Shown: positions 18,574-27,907 of the stretch, piece by piece | How positions within the stretch are numbered: position 1 is the first letter of the stretch | Layout of the letters: every line of letters begins with the position of its first letter | The notes under the pieces: generated by a model | The model's input: only the letters and a program-made list of their open reading frames with translations | Told to the model about the DNA's origin: nothing | Databases searched by the model: none | Position numbers and translations under genes: made by a program | Source of the DNA: Methanospirillum hungatei JF-1 | Lineage (GTDB): Archaea; Halobacteriota; Methanomicrobia; Methanomicrobiales; Methanospirillaceae | Assembly (NCBI RefSeq): GCF_000013445.1 | Contig: NC_007796.1 | Coordinates: 2,702,936 to 2,766,935 of the forward strand | Length of the DNA: 64,000 bases | Direction of reading: 5' to 3'

Positions 18574-18903
18574 ATGGAGAAAAACCGGATAGTATTTCTT
18601 GCAGTGCTCCTCGTCTGCGGCATTTTCCTCTCGGTTGCAGGTAATTTCCTGATGGGTGTCCGGGCACCGGTGAGGGAACAGAGCTCACTTTTGGAAAATT
18701 ACCTTATCATGCAGTCGATGGCCGGGAAAAATGCATCATATGCCAATCAGACATACATGATTGGAGACTCCGGTATTGTTGTAAGCTTTAATGATATCCT
18801 CAATATTCGTGATAGTCCGGTCCACGAGACAAAGGGGGTGGTGAATGCCACCGCTCCACTTACGCTTCCCCGCTCCGCTTTTCCGAACATAACGACTCCC
18901 TGA
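18574..18903 (+). CDS. Small secreted or membrane protein of unknown function
   Basis: A 109-aa protein with a single N-terminal hydrophobic segment (IVFLAVLLVCGIFLSVAGNF) and a mostly polar outside part. The GAGGAGAAT Shine-Dalgarno directly before the ATG and the 7-nt gap to the membrane-anchored regulator argue for an operon pair. The last 44 nt overlap the convergent acyl-CoA synthetase gene. No family recognised; a ligand-binding or accessory role for the regulator is only a guess. Confidence 0.65.
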   Translation: MEKNRIVFLAVLLVCGIFLSVAGNFLMGVRAPVREQSSLLENYLIMQSMAGKNASYANQTYMIGDSGIVVSFNDILNIRDSPVHETKGVVNATAPLTLPRSAFPNITTP

Positions 18904-20413
18904 GTTCCCGCCGGAGAAGTTTCCACCCACCAACTCTTGGTAACTGATTGAGAATCACGAGACGACGGGGTATTTTATACCCTGCAAGCTGCTCACGGCT
19001 CCAGCCGGAGAGTTCCTCAAGGGTAAGGGTATCCTCTTTATTCCGGAGGACAACCGCTGCTGCGGGGATCTCACCTTTTTCTTCATCAGGACAACCAAAG
19101 ATAGCAATATCTGAGATTTTCGGGTGATTGATGAGGACGTTCTCAACCTCGGTCGGATAAACCTTCCATCCTGACATAATGATCATGTCCTTTTTCCGGT
19201 CGGTGATGACCAGCATGCCATGATCGTCGATATACCCGATATCTCCGGTCAGAAACCAGCCATCTTCCATGAAGACTTCTTTTGTCTCTTCAGGCTGGTT
19301 CCAGTATCCCAGGGCTACCCCCGGCCCGCGAAGTGCTATCTCACCAGCATGTGGCGATGTAAGTTCCTTTGCCGGGTTTCCAACTTCAACGATTTTTACC
19401 TCCGCATACCCGACCGGTTTTCCAACGCTGTTATACTCATCCGCAGTCGGATAGTCTTCAGGCCGGATAACAGTCCCGCATCCGAGAACGATCGTCTCTG
19501 AAAGACCGTAGGCATTGATGACCGGAATTTTAAACCGTTCATTGAACTTTTTCCAGGTCGGTGAGTGCATCGGCCCGCCCCCACTGATGATACGGCGGAC
19601 AGAGGTGAAGTTATCCTCGGTTCCCGGGGGGGTTTCAGTCAGGGCATGAATGACCGGGGGCATTCCGGCAAGGATCGTTATCTGATACTCACGGGTCAGA
19701 CTGATGTACTCATCCAGGTTATACCGCTCCATGATCACATAGGTCCCGCCGGCGCGAAGCACAGAAAGCCCCCATGAAATCCCGACATGTGCCATCGGAT
19801 ATATGCCAAGGTAGATGTCATCACATGTCAGATCAAGAGCCTCCCCCTCGGCCTGCAGGGCGGCAAGCCATCCGCTATGAGTCAGCATGGCACCTTTCGG
19901 CCTGCCCGTGGTCCCTGAGGTATACTGTATCTGGCAGACCTGATCCGGAGAGCAGGGTACCGGGCGGAGAGGATCATGAGACAGGGTGAGATTCTCCCAG
20001 GAGTATTTGCCTACTCCTCCCACCTCAACAATATGTACCAGCTCAGGACAGGACTCCTTCATCAAACCGGTGATATCACGTGAACTAACCGATGTGATGA
20101 GCATTTTTGCACCAGAGTCGCGGATTGCATAGGCAAGTTCATCCTTCCGGTACACGATGTTGGTCGGAACCGCTACAAGACCGGCACGCCATAGTGCAAA
20201 ATAGCTGATCAGGTACTCGGGTGAACTGTCCAGATACAGGACAACCCGGTCACCTGGAACCAGACCAAACTCTTCACAAACTACAGCAAGAGAACCACTG
20301 AGTCGGTGGAGATCGGTATATGTATAGGACCGGTTGGATTTTGGGTGGATGAGCGCTATTTTATCTGGAAACCTGGCCTGATGGGTATCAAGAAATGTGG
20401 ATATATTAAACAT
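18860..20413 (-). CDS. AMP-forming acyl-CoA synthetase
   Basis: A 517-aa member of the ANL superfamily. The adenylation P-loop YTSGTTGRPKGAML, YGLSET, the LTGDIGYIDDHG hinge region and ITDRKKDMIIMSGWKVYP are all intact, and the C-terminal lysine lies in GWKLLRREL. It activates a carboxylic acid with ATP and CoA. The acid is not predictable; acetate or medium-chain acids are possible. The gene stands 92 nt after cdc48, with palindromes just upstream of its start, so it probably has its own promoter. Confidence 0.9.
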   Translation of the reverse strand: MFNISTFLDTHQARFPDKIALIHPKSNRSYTYTDLHRLSGSLAVVCEEFGLVPGDRVVLYLDSSPEYLISYFALWRAGLVAVPTNIVYRKDELAYAIRDSGAKMLITSVSSRDITGLMKESCPELVHIVEVGGVGKYSWENLTLSHDPLRPVPCSPDQVCQIQYTSGTTGRPKGAMLTHSGWLAALQAEGEALDLTCDDIYLGIYPMAHVGISWGLSVLRAGGTYVIMERYNLDEYISLTREYQITILAGMPPVIHALTETPPGTEDNFTSVRRIISGGGPMHSPTWKKFNERFKIPVINAYGLSETIVLGCGTVIRPEDYPTADEYNSVGKPVGYAEVKIVEVGNPAKELTSPHAGEIALRGPGVALGYWNQPEETKEVFMEDGWFLTGDIGYIDDHGMLVITDRKKDMIIMSGWKVYPTEVENVLINHPKISDIAIFGCPDEEKGEIPAAAVVLRNKEDTLTLEELSGWSREQLAGYKIPRRLVILNQLPRVGGWKLLRRELRESLCSEKRSGEA

Positions 20414-20434
20414 AACAGGGTACTCTCACTTGTG

Positions 20435-20449
20435 TACTATGTTGTACAT
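20435..20449. promoter_or_regulatory. Palindrome CTATGT-TGT-ACATAG upstream of acyl-CoA synthetase
   Basis: A perfect 6-bp inverted repeat with a 3-bp spacer lies 22 nt before the acyl-CoA synthetase start codon, inside the promoter or leader. Its size and place fit a dimeric-repressor operator, but no binding protein is known from the sequence. Confidence 0.35.
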
Positions 20450-20468
20450 AGATGCCCAAATAGCACTA

Positions 20469-20491
20469 CCTCCATGCATTGGAAATGGAGG
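20469..20491 (-). terminator. Hairpin after cdc48
   Basis: CCTCCAT and ATGGAGG form a perfect 7-bp stem with a 9-nt loop. On the minus strand it follows the cdc48 stop and a run of six T (near 20493-20498), which may end the cdc48 transcript before the acyl-CoA synthetase gene. Confidence 0.4.
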
Positions 20492-20505
20492 GAAAAAAGG
20501 GTTGG

Positions 20506-22920
20506 TTACTGGTACTCAGGTGGCTCGCTCTTTTTCGGCATACCACCTTTGAAATGAGTTTTTACCCGATCATATGCCTCACGAAGCCGCTCGTTCATGG
20601 TCGGGTGGACCTTCTCAAGGGCACGCTCAAAGTGCTCTTTCTTCACATAATGGAGCTGATCCCGCATGGCAAATATGGCTGCTTCACGACAGAGTCCTTC
20701 AAGGTCAGCCCCGACATAGCCGTCTGTCCGTGACGCGATATCACCAAACAATTTATCCAGAACCGGATCTTCAATAGTGATCCTGAATTTTTCAAAGATC
20801 TCAACCAGCATCCTGCGACGTGCTGACCGGCTGATAGTTCCCTGTGACGGGGTGACCGTGCGGATATATTCCATGAGTTCAGGCCCTGATGATTTGACTT
20901 CACGGGGGAGTGTTCCGGCTAGTATCTCAAAGTCGTCCTCGGTAAAGTTCTGGGTGGCATCCACCAGTGATTCCAGTGCGGACCCCTCGATGGGTATGAG
21001 TCGTGCATGGATCTTTAAAATGTCAACCCGGTCAGATGGGCCCGGTTCACCGATATAGATGAGCCGGTCAAACCGTCCTGTTCTGAGAAGGGCAGGGTCT
21101 ACAATGTCAGGCCGGTTTGTCGCTCCCATCACAACCACGTCACGCAGCTCAACCAGACCATCCATCTCGGTCAGGAACTGGTTTAAGACACTCTCCATAG
21201 TGTGACTGTCGCCCGCCGTTCCCCTGGCAGGAGTCAGGGCATCCAGCTCATCAAAGAAGATGATGGCAGGGGAGACCTGACGTGCTTTCTTAAAGATCTC
21301 CCGGACCGCACGTTCCGACTCACCAACCCACTTGGACAGGAGCTGGGGACCCCTGACAGCGATGAAGTTCGCACCTGACTCGTTCGCAACCGCTTTTGCA
21401 AGGAGGGTTTTGCCGGTTCCAGGCGGGCCATAGAGGAGGACACCACGGGGTGACTGGATACCAAGATCATCGTACTTCTCTCTTCTGGTAAGGGGGTACT
21501 CAACCGATTCCCTGATCTCCTCGATGGCATCAGACAACCCTCCCACATCGCGCCATCTGAGGTGGGAGACCTCCAGCATGACCTCGCGCATTCCTGACGG
21601 GGTGATCTCACGAAGGGCCTGGTGAAAGTCCTTTCCGGTTACAACCATGGTCTCCAGGACCTCATCAGGGATGATATCCTCGTCAAGGTTGATGTGAGGG
21701 AGGTACCGGCGAAGGGCCCTGATTGCCGCCTCACGGGATAGGGCTGCGATATCTGCACCGGTATATCCGTGGGTCCGTTCGGCCAGTTCCTCGAGATTTA
21801 CATCATCATAGAGAGGCATTCCCCGGGTATGAATTTTTAATATCTCTATACGGTCCGGGTTTGAGGGGACGCCGATCTCAATCTCACGGTCAAATCTGCC
21901 AGGACGCCTGAGTGCCGGGTCGATGGCATCAAGCCGGTTCGTTGCTCCGATGACGACAACCTGCCCCCGTTCCTCAAGGCCGTCCATCATGGTGAGGAGC
22001 TGGGCAACTACCCGCCGTTCGACCTCACCGGTCACTTCCTCCCGTTTTGGGGTGATTGAGTCGAGTTCATCGATGAAGATGATAGAGGGGGCATTCTCAG
22101 CTGCTTCTTCAAACACTTCACGAAGCCGCTGCTCACTCTCCCCGTAATATTTTGAAATGACTTCGGGGCCGGCAATCGGAATGAAATGAGCCCCTGACTC
22201 ATTGGCAACCGCCTTTGCGATGAGTGTTTTTCCGGTTCCCGGTGGTCCGAAGAGCAGCACGCCTTTGGGGGGTTCTATTCCAAGACGCCGGAAGAGTTCA
22301 GGATGCCGCATCGGAAGTTCGATGGTCTCCCGAAGCCGCTGGAGTTCATCACGAAGACCGCCGATGTCCTCGTAGGTAATCTGGCTGATGCCCTCAAACC
22401 CGCTGATAGGACTGTCTGATATGATCACCTCGGTCCGCTGACTGATGATGACCGCATCCGGGGGATCCAGCTCGATGACCTTGTATGCCACCATCTGCGG
22501 CTGGACAAATGGCATTCCTATGGGAATAGGTACCGAGTCACCCATTGCGACCGGATAATCTATGAGGTTGTGATGTATGGTTGAGGGATCTGCCATCGGC
22601 ACATTTTTCGGGAGATCCTCGGGGGGTGCCAGCACCACGGTCGCGGCAGGGATCGTCTCTTCCACCTTGGTTATTTTGACCGTGTCTCCAATCGAGACAT
22701 TTGCATTCATCCGGGTAAAATTATCAATCCGGATCTTCTGCTGATTCCAGTCTGCCAGCTGGGCACGCCAGACCTTTGCAACGGTTACGGACCTGCCGGA
22801 GATCCGGATGATGTCGCCCGGTGAAAGTCGCATCTGGTTCATAGTTTCCGGATCCAGGCGGGCTTTCCCTCCCCCCTGGTCTCCGGGATATGCACTATCA
22901 ACCCTGAGATACAATTCCAT
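20506..22920 (-). CDS. Cdc48/VAT AAA+ ATPase
   Basis: An 804-aa double-ring AAA+ protein: N-terminal substrate and cofactor-binding domain (about 1-190), D1 with [14 protein letters not shown] and [10 protein letters not shown], and D2 with [14 protein letters not shown] and [10 protein letters not shown], both complete. Archaeal Cdc48/VAT is a hexameric unfoldase that feeds proteins to the proteasome or remodels complexes. Start ATG and length match the family. It is divergent from the larC-like gene with a 43-bp shared promoter region (GTATATGAT on the minus strand). Confidence 0.96.
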   Translation of the reverse strand: MELYLRVDSAYPGDQGGGKARLDPETMNQMRLSPGDIIRISGRSVTVAKVWRAQLADWNQQKIRIDNFTRMNANVSIGDTVKITKVEETIPAATVVLAPPEDLPKNVPMADPSTIHHNLIDYPVAMGDSVPIPIGMPFVQPQMVAYKVIELDPPDAVIISQRTEVIISDSPISGFEGISQITYEDIGGLRDELQRLRETIELPMRHPELFRRLGIEPPKGVLLFGPPGTGKTLIAKAVANESGAHFIPIAGPEVISKYYGESEQRLREVFEEAAENAPSIIFIDELDSITPKREEVTGEVERRVVAQLLTMMDGLEERGQVVVIGATNRLDAIDPALRRPGRFDREIEIGVPSNPDRIEILKIHTRGMPLYDDVNLEELAERTHGYTGADIAALSREAAIRALRRYLPHINLDEDIIPDEVLETMVVTGKDFHQALREITPSGMREVMLEVSHLRWRDVGGLSDAIEEIRESVEYPLTRREKYDDLGIQSPRGVLLYGPPGTGKTLLAKAVANESGANFIAVRGPQLLSKWVGESERAVREIFKKARQVSPAIIFFDELDALTPARGTAGDSHTMESVLNQFLTEMDGLVELRDVVVMGATNRPDIVDPALLRTGRFDRLIYIGEPGPSDRVDILKIHARLIPIEGSALESLVDATQNFTEDDFEILAGTLPREVKSSGPELMEYIRTVTPSQGTISRSARRRMLVEIFEKFRITIEDPVLDKLFGDIASRTDGYVGADLEGLCREAAIFAMRDQLHYVKKEHFERALEKVHPTMNERLREAYDRVKTHFKGGMPKKSEPPEYQ

Positions 22921-22963
22921 TACCTAACCATCATATACGCCGGGACTTAAAAGTATAGGAACC

Positions 22964-24151
22964 ATGCGTCTTCTCGCATTTGACCCCTTTCACGGCGCTG
23001 CAGGGGATATGATATGTGGAGCTCTCCTGAGCCTTGGTGCTGACAAAGAGCAGGTCATGCGAGCGATGAGTTCTGTTGTGCAGACTCCAGATAGTGAGAT
23101 AGTAAACAGGTGTGGCATTGCTGCCGTGAAGGTCCATACCCGTGCCGGTCCTGCCCACCGGACTCTCGAGGAAGTGCTGGATATCGTCCGAAAGGCACAT
23201 GCCCCTCCGGCAGTAATTGCGCAGGCTGAACACATTTTTATCAGGATCGCAAAGGCAGAGGAGGCAGTCCACGGAACGCACCATGTTCATTTTCATGAAG
23301 TCGGCGCCGACGATGCGATTGCCGATGTTATCGGTTCCTGTATGGCGGTACATCTGCTTGCTCCTGAAAAAATCATCTCCCTGCCGGTTGCTGTCGGGAC
23401 CGGGATGCTGACCTGTGCTCATGGGACCTTTCCTGTGCCGGCACCAGCAACCGCCGAGATCCTCTCATCCGGCAGACTTCTTGTAATGTCTGGAGAGCAT
23501 ACCGGAGAACAACTCACCCCCACCGGGGCGGCAATCCTCTCCGAGTTCTGTGGAGAGGGGACCCCGTATCTTCCTGTCGGTATCATTCTGAAGACCGGAT
23601 ACGGGGCAGGCAGCAGGGATGATCCCCGATCTCCAAACGTGCTCAGGGCATATGTGATGGAGTGCCAGGGCCTGTCAGAAGACAGGGTGGACATCCTTGA
23701 GACGAATGTTGACGACATCACCGGCGAGTGCATCGGAACCGTGCTTTCACTTGTAATGAAAGAAGGGGCACGGGATGCCTGTGCAGTGCCGGTCCTCATG
23801 AAAAAAGGACGGCCGGGGCATCTTATCAGGGTCATCTCACCGGCTGAACGGTCAGGAGCGCTTGCAGAGATACTTGCCAGGGAACTTGGGACACTGGGTA
23901 TCAGGGTTACCCCGGCTGTTCACCGGTTTATTGCCGAACGGGAGATACAGGAGGTACCGGTTCAGATACACGGGGAGGAGGTCAGGTTTCCGGTAAAGTT
24001 CGGGTATATCGGAGATACCTGCTACCTGGTAAAACCAGAATACGGGGTTGCCGAGGAGTATGCAAAAACCCACACTATTCCGGTGAGGGATGTTCTCCAT
24101 ATCGTGACGGAAGCGGGGAAAAAATTCATCAGGTCAGGTGAGAGCCGATGA
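22964..24151 (+). CDS. LarC-family nickel insertion protein
   Basis: A 395-aa protein of the LarC (DUF111) family, with the N-terminal FDPFHGAAGDM, GYGAGSRDDP in the middle and ETNVDD near the start of the C-terminal domain. LarC uses CTP and places nickel into pyridinium-bisthiocarboxylate mononucleotide, the NPN cofactor. No LarB or LarE is in the window. The C-terminal domain is not split off by a frameshift as it is in some bacteria. It overlaps radB by 4 nt (ATGA). Confidence 0.88.
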   Translation: MRLLAFDPFHGAAGDMICGALLSLGADKEQVMRAMSSVVQTPDSEIVNRCGIAAVKVHTRAGPAHRTLEEVLDIVRKAHAPPAVIAQAEHIFIRIAKAEEAVHGTHHVHFHEVGADDAIADVIGSCMAVHLLAPEKIISLPVAVGTGMLTCAHGTFPVPAPATAEILSSGRLLVMSGEHTGEQLTPTGAAILSEFCGEGTPYLPVGIILKTGYGAGSRDDPRSPNVLRAYVMECQGLSEDRVDILETNVDDITGECIGTVLSLVMKEGARDACAVPVLMKKGRPGHLIRVISPAERSGALAEILARELGTLGIRVTPAVHRFIAEREIQEVPVQIHGEEVRFPVKFGYIGDTCYLVKPEYGVAEEYAKTHTIPVRDVLHIVTEAGKKFIRSGESR

Positions 24152-24852
24152 GATTAACCGGCGTATCCTCAGGAAATGCAGCACTTGATGACCTGATGGG
24201 GACCGGATACCCCCGCAAGATGATCACCCAGATCTTTGGTGAGCCCGGCTCAGGAAAATCTTCCTTATGCCTCATGGCGGCAGTCTCAGTCTTAAAGCAG
24301 GGTGAGTCGGTTGTCTATTTCGATACTGAGAGTTTCTCTGCCGAACGGTTCAGCCAGATTGCCGGTGATGAGGCAGCGACTCTTGCTGACCGGCTGTTCC
24401 TTTATGAACCAGTGGATTTTAACCAGCAGGCTCTGATGATACTTGAATCTGAGGATGTGATACGGGAGCAGAAGGCAGGAATCATCATCCTTGATTCTGC
24501 CACCGGCCTGTACCGGACCGAACTTGAACATATCCAGGAGGCGCTTCAGAAGTTTAACCGCCAGATGACGATGCTCCTTGGGTATGCAAAGCGATATGAC
24601 ATTCCGGTCCTCATCTCAAACCAGGTATATATGGATATCAGCAGAGGTGATTTTGCTCCCCTCGGAGGGACCGGCCTGTATCATCTCAGTAAAATCATCC
24701 TTCAGATTGAACGGCGGGACAATACCAGGAGGATCCGGGTCATGAAACATCATGCACGGCCTGAAGGAACCTATATTGATGTCATCCTTGTCCAGGAGGG
24801 AATCAGAATTATTGATGAGTACCTGGAAGACCTCCAGATCGGGAAGCCATAA
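24148..24852 (+). CDS. radB: DNA repair and recombination protein RadB
   Basis: A 234-aa RecA-family protein with Walker A GEPGSGKSS (31-39) and a Walker B-like IIILDSATGL. It lacks the N-terminal helix-hairpin-helix domain of RadA, which marks it as RadB, a euryarchaeal RadA paralogue thought to assist strand exchange and Holliday junction handling. It starts within the stop of the larC-like gene, so the two are translated together. Confidence 0.92.
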   Translation: MRLTGVSSGNAALDDLMGTGYPRKMITQIFGEPGSGKSSLCLMAAVSVLKQGESVVYFDTESFSAERFSQIAGDEAATLADRLFLYEPVDFNQQALMILESEDVIREQKAGIIILDSATGLYRTELEHIQEALQKFNRQMTMLLGYAKRYDIPVLISNQVYMDISRGDFAPLGGTGLYHLSKIILQIERRDNTRRIRVMKHHARPEGTYIDVILVQEGIRIIDEYLEDLQIGKP

Positions 24853-24899
24853 ACCCTGACAATACCCATCTTTCAGAAGACACCCACACAGGGAAGAAT

Positions 24900-26303
24900 A
24901 TGATCCGATCAATATTTTTCGCAGCGGTTTCCATCACCCTGCTTTTCTCATCTCCGGTGTTTGGAATTTCTATCACTTTTCCCCCTGAATCAGGGCCATA
25001 TACCGGGGATTATGTTCTCATCCAGGAGCCCGGACGATATACGCTTGAGAACAATGTCACCCATACCTACCCGGTCGGTGTTATCATCACCTCCTCATCG
25101 GTCATCCTTGACGGACAGGGATATCAGGTACGTCCTGCAAAAACCGGTGATCCGTCGGTTGGGATCTGGGTGACCCTTCTTGATTCACAGGGAAAACCAG
25201 TCACCGGCGTCCGTATTCAGAACCTGACCGTCCATGATGAGGTGACCGGTATATATCTTGAAGGGGCTGACTCATCTGAGTTTCCCTGGGGACGTGATCG
25301 CTCGAAAGATTATGCAGTGTCTGATGCCACTTTCTCTGATCGGGATATAAAATGCAGCGGTGTTACGATCACCGGCTCACGGATAGGTATCGCATCGAGG
25401 GGTTTGAAAACACCGGCAATCTGGCAGTCAGAGATAAAGGGAAATGAGAAAGGGATCTCCATTTCAGACGGTGCTCCGGATATCAGGGACCTTGTGGTTA
25501 CCGAGAACACCAATGCAGGCATTCATCTGGAGAGAACAAGTGGGGGAGTTATTACCGGGTGCCGGATTGAAGGAAACCAGGGCCCCGGCATTCTCCTGGA
25601 CCATGCAAAAGGGATTCAGATCTGGAATAATATATTTGATAACTATGTGAACATCAGAAATGCCGCAAGCGAAGGGGCATTACTGTATCAGATCCCATCA
25701 AACCAGACCAATATTATCAAGGGTCAGAAAACGGGTGGAAACCTCTGGGCACAGGGAGGGGTTCCGGTCTATTCATCCCATATGATCGCTGACGCGGATC
25801 ATGACGGATTCGGTGATATGCCCTACATCGAATCGGGTCTCATCGATCAATACCCCTTAATCCCGGCCGGGAGTGGTTTTATCCCGGTGGAGATACCTGA
25901 ACCAGAACCAATTCAAACCGTGATGACACCGGTTCCGGTCTCAACGCCATTTACCATCATCACCGGGATTCATGCCGTCATCACCGGGGATTCCATCCCG
26001 ACAGAGATGAAAGCCGGTATGTCATACCCGGTAACCATCACCCTCCTTAATGATGGATCTGATAACTGGCTTGATATGCATGGAGTTGGTATCAGGGCTG
26101 TGGGCGATGCAGCGACCTGGGGTCCTGAATGGCTTCCTGTTCCTTCCGGGATTAATTCAAAGCAGTTTTATACGTTTAATTTTGAGTTAAAGGCACCAAC
26201 ATCACCCGGAACATATGAGCTTTCCTATCAGGCGGTCCGGGGGGGGCAGGGAGTTTCTGTTACATTCGGTAGACCACATAAGAAGGTCGTAACGGTTCAA
26301 TGA
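24900..26303 (+). CDS. Secreted NosD-like beta-helix protein with C-terminal Ig-like domain
   Basis: 467 aa. A signal peptide (AVSITLLFSSPVFG) leads into a right-handed parallel beta-helix of the NosD/CASH type (about 40-310), seen as repeated GI-x-L and VITGCRIEGNQGPGILL coils and the closing GGNLWAQG...DADHDGFGDMPY motif common to secreted archaeal NosD proteins. After a Pro/Glu linker there is an approximately 115-aa Ig-like domain (SYPVTITLLNDGSDNWLD, then GTYELSYQAVRGG) resembling NBR1-type domains. Probably binds envelope carbohydrate or protein. No membrane anchor. Confidence 0.78.
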   Translation: MIRSIFFAAVSITLLFSSPVFGISITFPPESGPYTGDYVLIQEPGRYTLENNVTHTYPVGVIITSSSVILDGQGYQVRPAKTGDPSVGIWVTLLDSQGKPVTGVRIQNLTVHDEVTGIYLEGADSSEFPWGRDRSKDYAVSDATFSDRDIKCSGVTITGSRIGIASRGLKTPAIWQSEIKGNEKGISISDGAPDIRDLVVTENTNAGIHLERTSGGVITGCRIEGNQGPGILLDHAKGIQIWNNIFDNYVNIRNAASEGALLYQIPSNQTNIIKGQKTGGNLWAQGGVPVYSSHMIADADHDGFGDMPYIESGLIDQYPLIPAGSGFIPVEIPEPEPIQTVMTPVPVSTPFTIITGIHAVITGDSIPTEMKAGMSYPVTITLLNDGSDNWLDMHGVGIRAVGDAATWGPEWLPVPSGINSKQFYTFNFELKAPTSPGTYELSYQAVRGGQGVSVTFGRPHKKVVTVQ

Positions 26304-26319
26304 TTGAGAAAAAGAATTA

Positions 26320-26637
26320 TTATGAGTAGTTACGGCCTCCGCCATATCCCCTGCCACGGTTATATCCCCCGCCGCCGGATCCACGGTCAAACTCCCGTCT
26401 TGGCTGCATGGGCCGTGCTTCATCAATACGCATGGTCCGCCCCTCAAATACGGTCTGGTTCAGAGCGTCCATCGCCGCCTGGGCTTCTTCGCTGGTACCC
26501 ATCTCGACAAATCCGAAGCCTTTCTGCTCGATAATTTTTACACTGACAACGTCACCATACTGAGAGAAGAGATCCTTCAGCTGGTCTTCTTTCACAGAGT
26601 ACGTCAGATTGCCGACGTACAGTCGCTTTCCTTCCAT
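26320..26637 (-). CDS. Glycine-rich RRM RNA-binding protein
   Basis: A 105-aa protein with one complete RNA-recognition motif: RNP2 LYVGNL (6-11) and RNP1 KGFGFVEM near residue 40. The last 25 residues are rich in Gly, Arg and Tyr (GGGYNRGRGYGGG). This build is like bacterial and plant cold-induced glycine-rich RNA-binding proteins and is uncommon in archaea. The leader holds GACAC-G-GTGTC (about 26646-26656), an AGGAAAG stretch and an upstream TATA-like CTAAATAG. It is a separate transcription unit and probably acts as an RNA chaperone. Confidence 0.88.
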   Translation of the reverse strand: MEGKRLYVGNLTYSVKEDQLKDLFSQYGDVVSVKIIEQKGFGFVEMGTSEEAQAAMDALNQTVFEGRTMRIDEARPMQPRREFDRGSGGGGYNRGRGYGGGRNYS

Positions 26638-27350
26638 AAGATATCAGACACCGTGTCTCTTTCCTTTCACAATCTATTTAGACATGAGAGGAGTGTGATC
26701 ATGCCCCTTTCACCCGGCAATCTGACCGACAACGGGAGATTTCACCAGCATACATCTGACTGCCCGGATCGGGTATTCGCCAAACTTTCGAGAAGCTGAT
26801 CATGAAAAAAGACGACTCATATGTTATTAATAATTATGTTTGGGAAGGAGAGAATGACCCAAAGATTGATTTACCGTGTTGTTTCCAGGGAATCACCAAC
26901 CCTGAATCCGGTTTTCTCATCCAAAAAAAAAGGGATGTGAGCAGGACCGGGTGTTCAGAGAACCCGAGCAGGAATGAACCTCATCGACAAGTTATCTCCC
27001 ATGAGCTCACCAGATAAGTCATGCCTATATGACCGGCTGCCTGTATACCGCCCTTTTGGGAATGCACGAGTGGGGCATATATAATCCAAGGTGTCTGCCG
27101 CGCAATTTCGCCGAGGAGCACCCATTCCCATGCAGGGGGGCCGGGATCTGTGATTCCTGGGAACGAGGAAGAGCCATTGTGTTCGTGTGAAGCCAAGAAG
27201 GAAGTGACTCGAATGTGTTACTCTGGCAAATACGCATGAGGTCTGTCGTGAGTATCCTGGATTGTGGATACATCAGCGAGAATTTTTCAAGAAAAGAAGG
27301 AAGGATAAGGGAAAAGACTGAGTATAAGAATAAAAAGAGATCTGCCGGGA
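26638..27350. other. Gene-poor region without a supported gene
   Basis: About 700 bases after the RRM gene. A 32-codon ORF at 26701-26799 (with a GAGGAG upstream) is followed 2 nt later by a 71-codon plus-strand ORF at 26802-27017 (MKKDDSYVINNYVW). Neither resembles a known family and base use is uneven, so I leave them as doubtful. The rest shows no repeat, RNA gene or conserved motif I can recognise. Confidence 0.3.
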
Positions 27351-27686
27351 TCATTCCTGCTGAATGATTGAAATTATGGTTTTGACTACGGTTTGTATGA
27401 CAGGATCTACTACATGTCCCAAGGTGTACTGGATCATTGAAACATGAGCAGTAAACAGTTTATCAGGTCTGATATAACTCATCTCTTTTAAGGTTCCGAA
27501 TATTAGGTCTGACGGATGGAGGGGGATACTATACGTATCTGAGTGAAATTTTGAGGTAATTTGGCATAGGATCTAATCGTCCCCGGTTATAGGTGCAATC
27601 ACCAATGCAGGGCGTCGTTTTACAGAACTTAAATCAGAGAACGGAAACGGTATAACGACAATATCTCCTTTTACAAATACTCCCAT
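27351..27686 (-). pseudogene. MazF/PemK-like toxin gene interrupted by one UAG codon
   Basis: From ATG 27686 the frame reads MGVFVKGDIVVIPFPFSD, then VKRRPALVIAPITGDD, then TAG at 27573-27575, and continues in the same frame as ILCQITSKFHSDTYSIPL, SYIRPDKLFTAHVSM and so on to TGA at 27351. The 111-codon total is the usual MazF length and both halves carry family motifs (PFPFxDL, RPALV, ILCQITS, SxIRPDKLFT). Only one base change is needed to restore it. The start overlaps the stop of a short antitoxin-like ORF. UAG is an ordinary stop in this window (ribC and hypB end with it), so a recent nonsense mutation is the simplest reading. Confidence 0.8.
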
Positions 27687-27775
27687 GCTTCATCCTCTTC
27701 AGATGTGAGCCAGTCACATGCAAGAACTCGTTCACTCAAATACATGGTCTCACAAATGTGGGCAGTATCTATCAC
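27671..27775 (-). CDS. Short antitoxin-like ORF upstream of the broken MazF-like gene
   Basis: A 34-codon frame from GTG 27775 ends MYLSERVLACDWLTSEEDEAW and two more residues, with its TAA overlapping the first codons of the MazF-like frame. An acidic tail with LSE-x-LA-x-DWL-x-xEEDEAW is typical of small antitoxins paired with MazF toxins. The frame stays open upstream to about 27905 but without an ATG, so the start is unsure, and it may be an N-terminally decayed antitoxin. The pairing and overlap identify it more than its length does. Confidence 0.55.
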   Translation of the reverse strand: MIDTAHICETMYLSERVLACDWLTSEEDEAWEYL

Positions 27776-27907
27776 ACCAGAACCCTTGATCTGACAAAAA
27801 CTTTGACAGTTACCATGGTCAACGATCTGGAATGATACAAGTCCGGAGACAATCGACCGACAGAAGAAATAAAAACCAACGCAGTAAAACGAGGAGGAAA
27901 AATAGGG

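Noticed and set aside
26802-27017. 71-codon plus-strand ORF after the RRM gene
   Set aside because: No recognisable family, weak ribosome binding site and unusual amino acid make-up; mentioned only in the intergenic entry.
27025-27354. 109-codon minus-strand ORF starting at the end of the MazF-like frame
   Set aside because: No motif, odd composition, and the same stretch is open in another frame; it resembles chance coding in a decayed region.
27573-27575. UAG in the MazF-like gene as a pyrrolysine codon
   Set aside because: ribC and hypB end in UAG here, MazF is not a known pyrrolysine protein, and no pyl gene is visible in the window.
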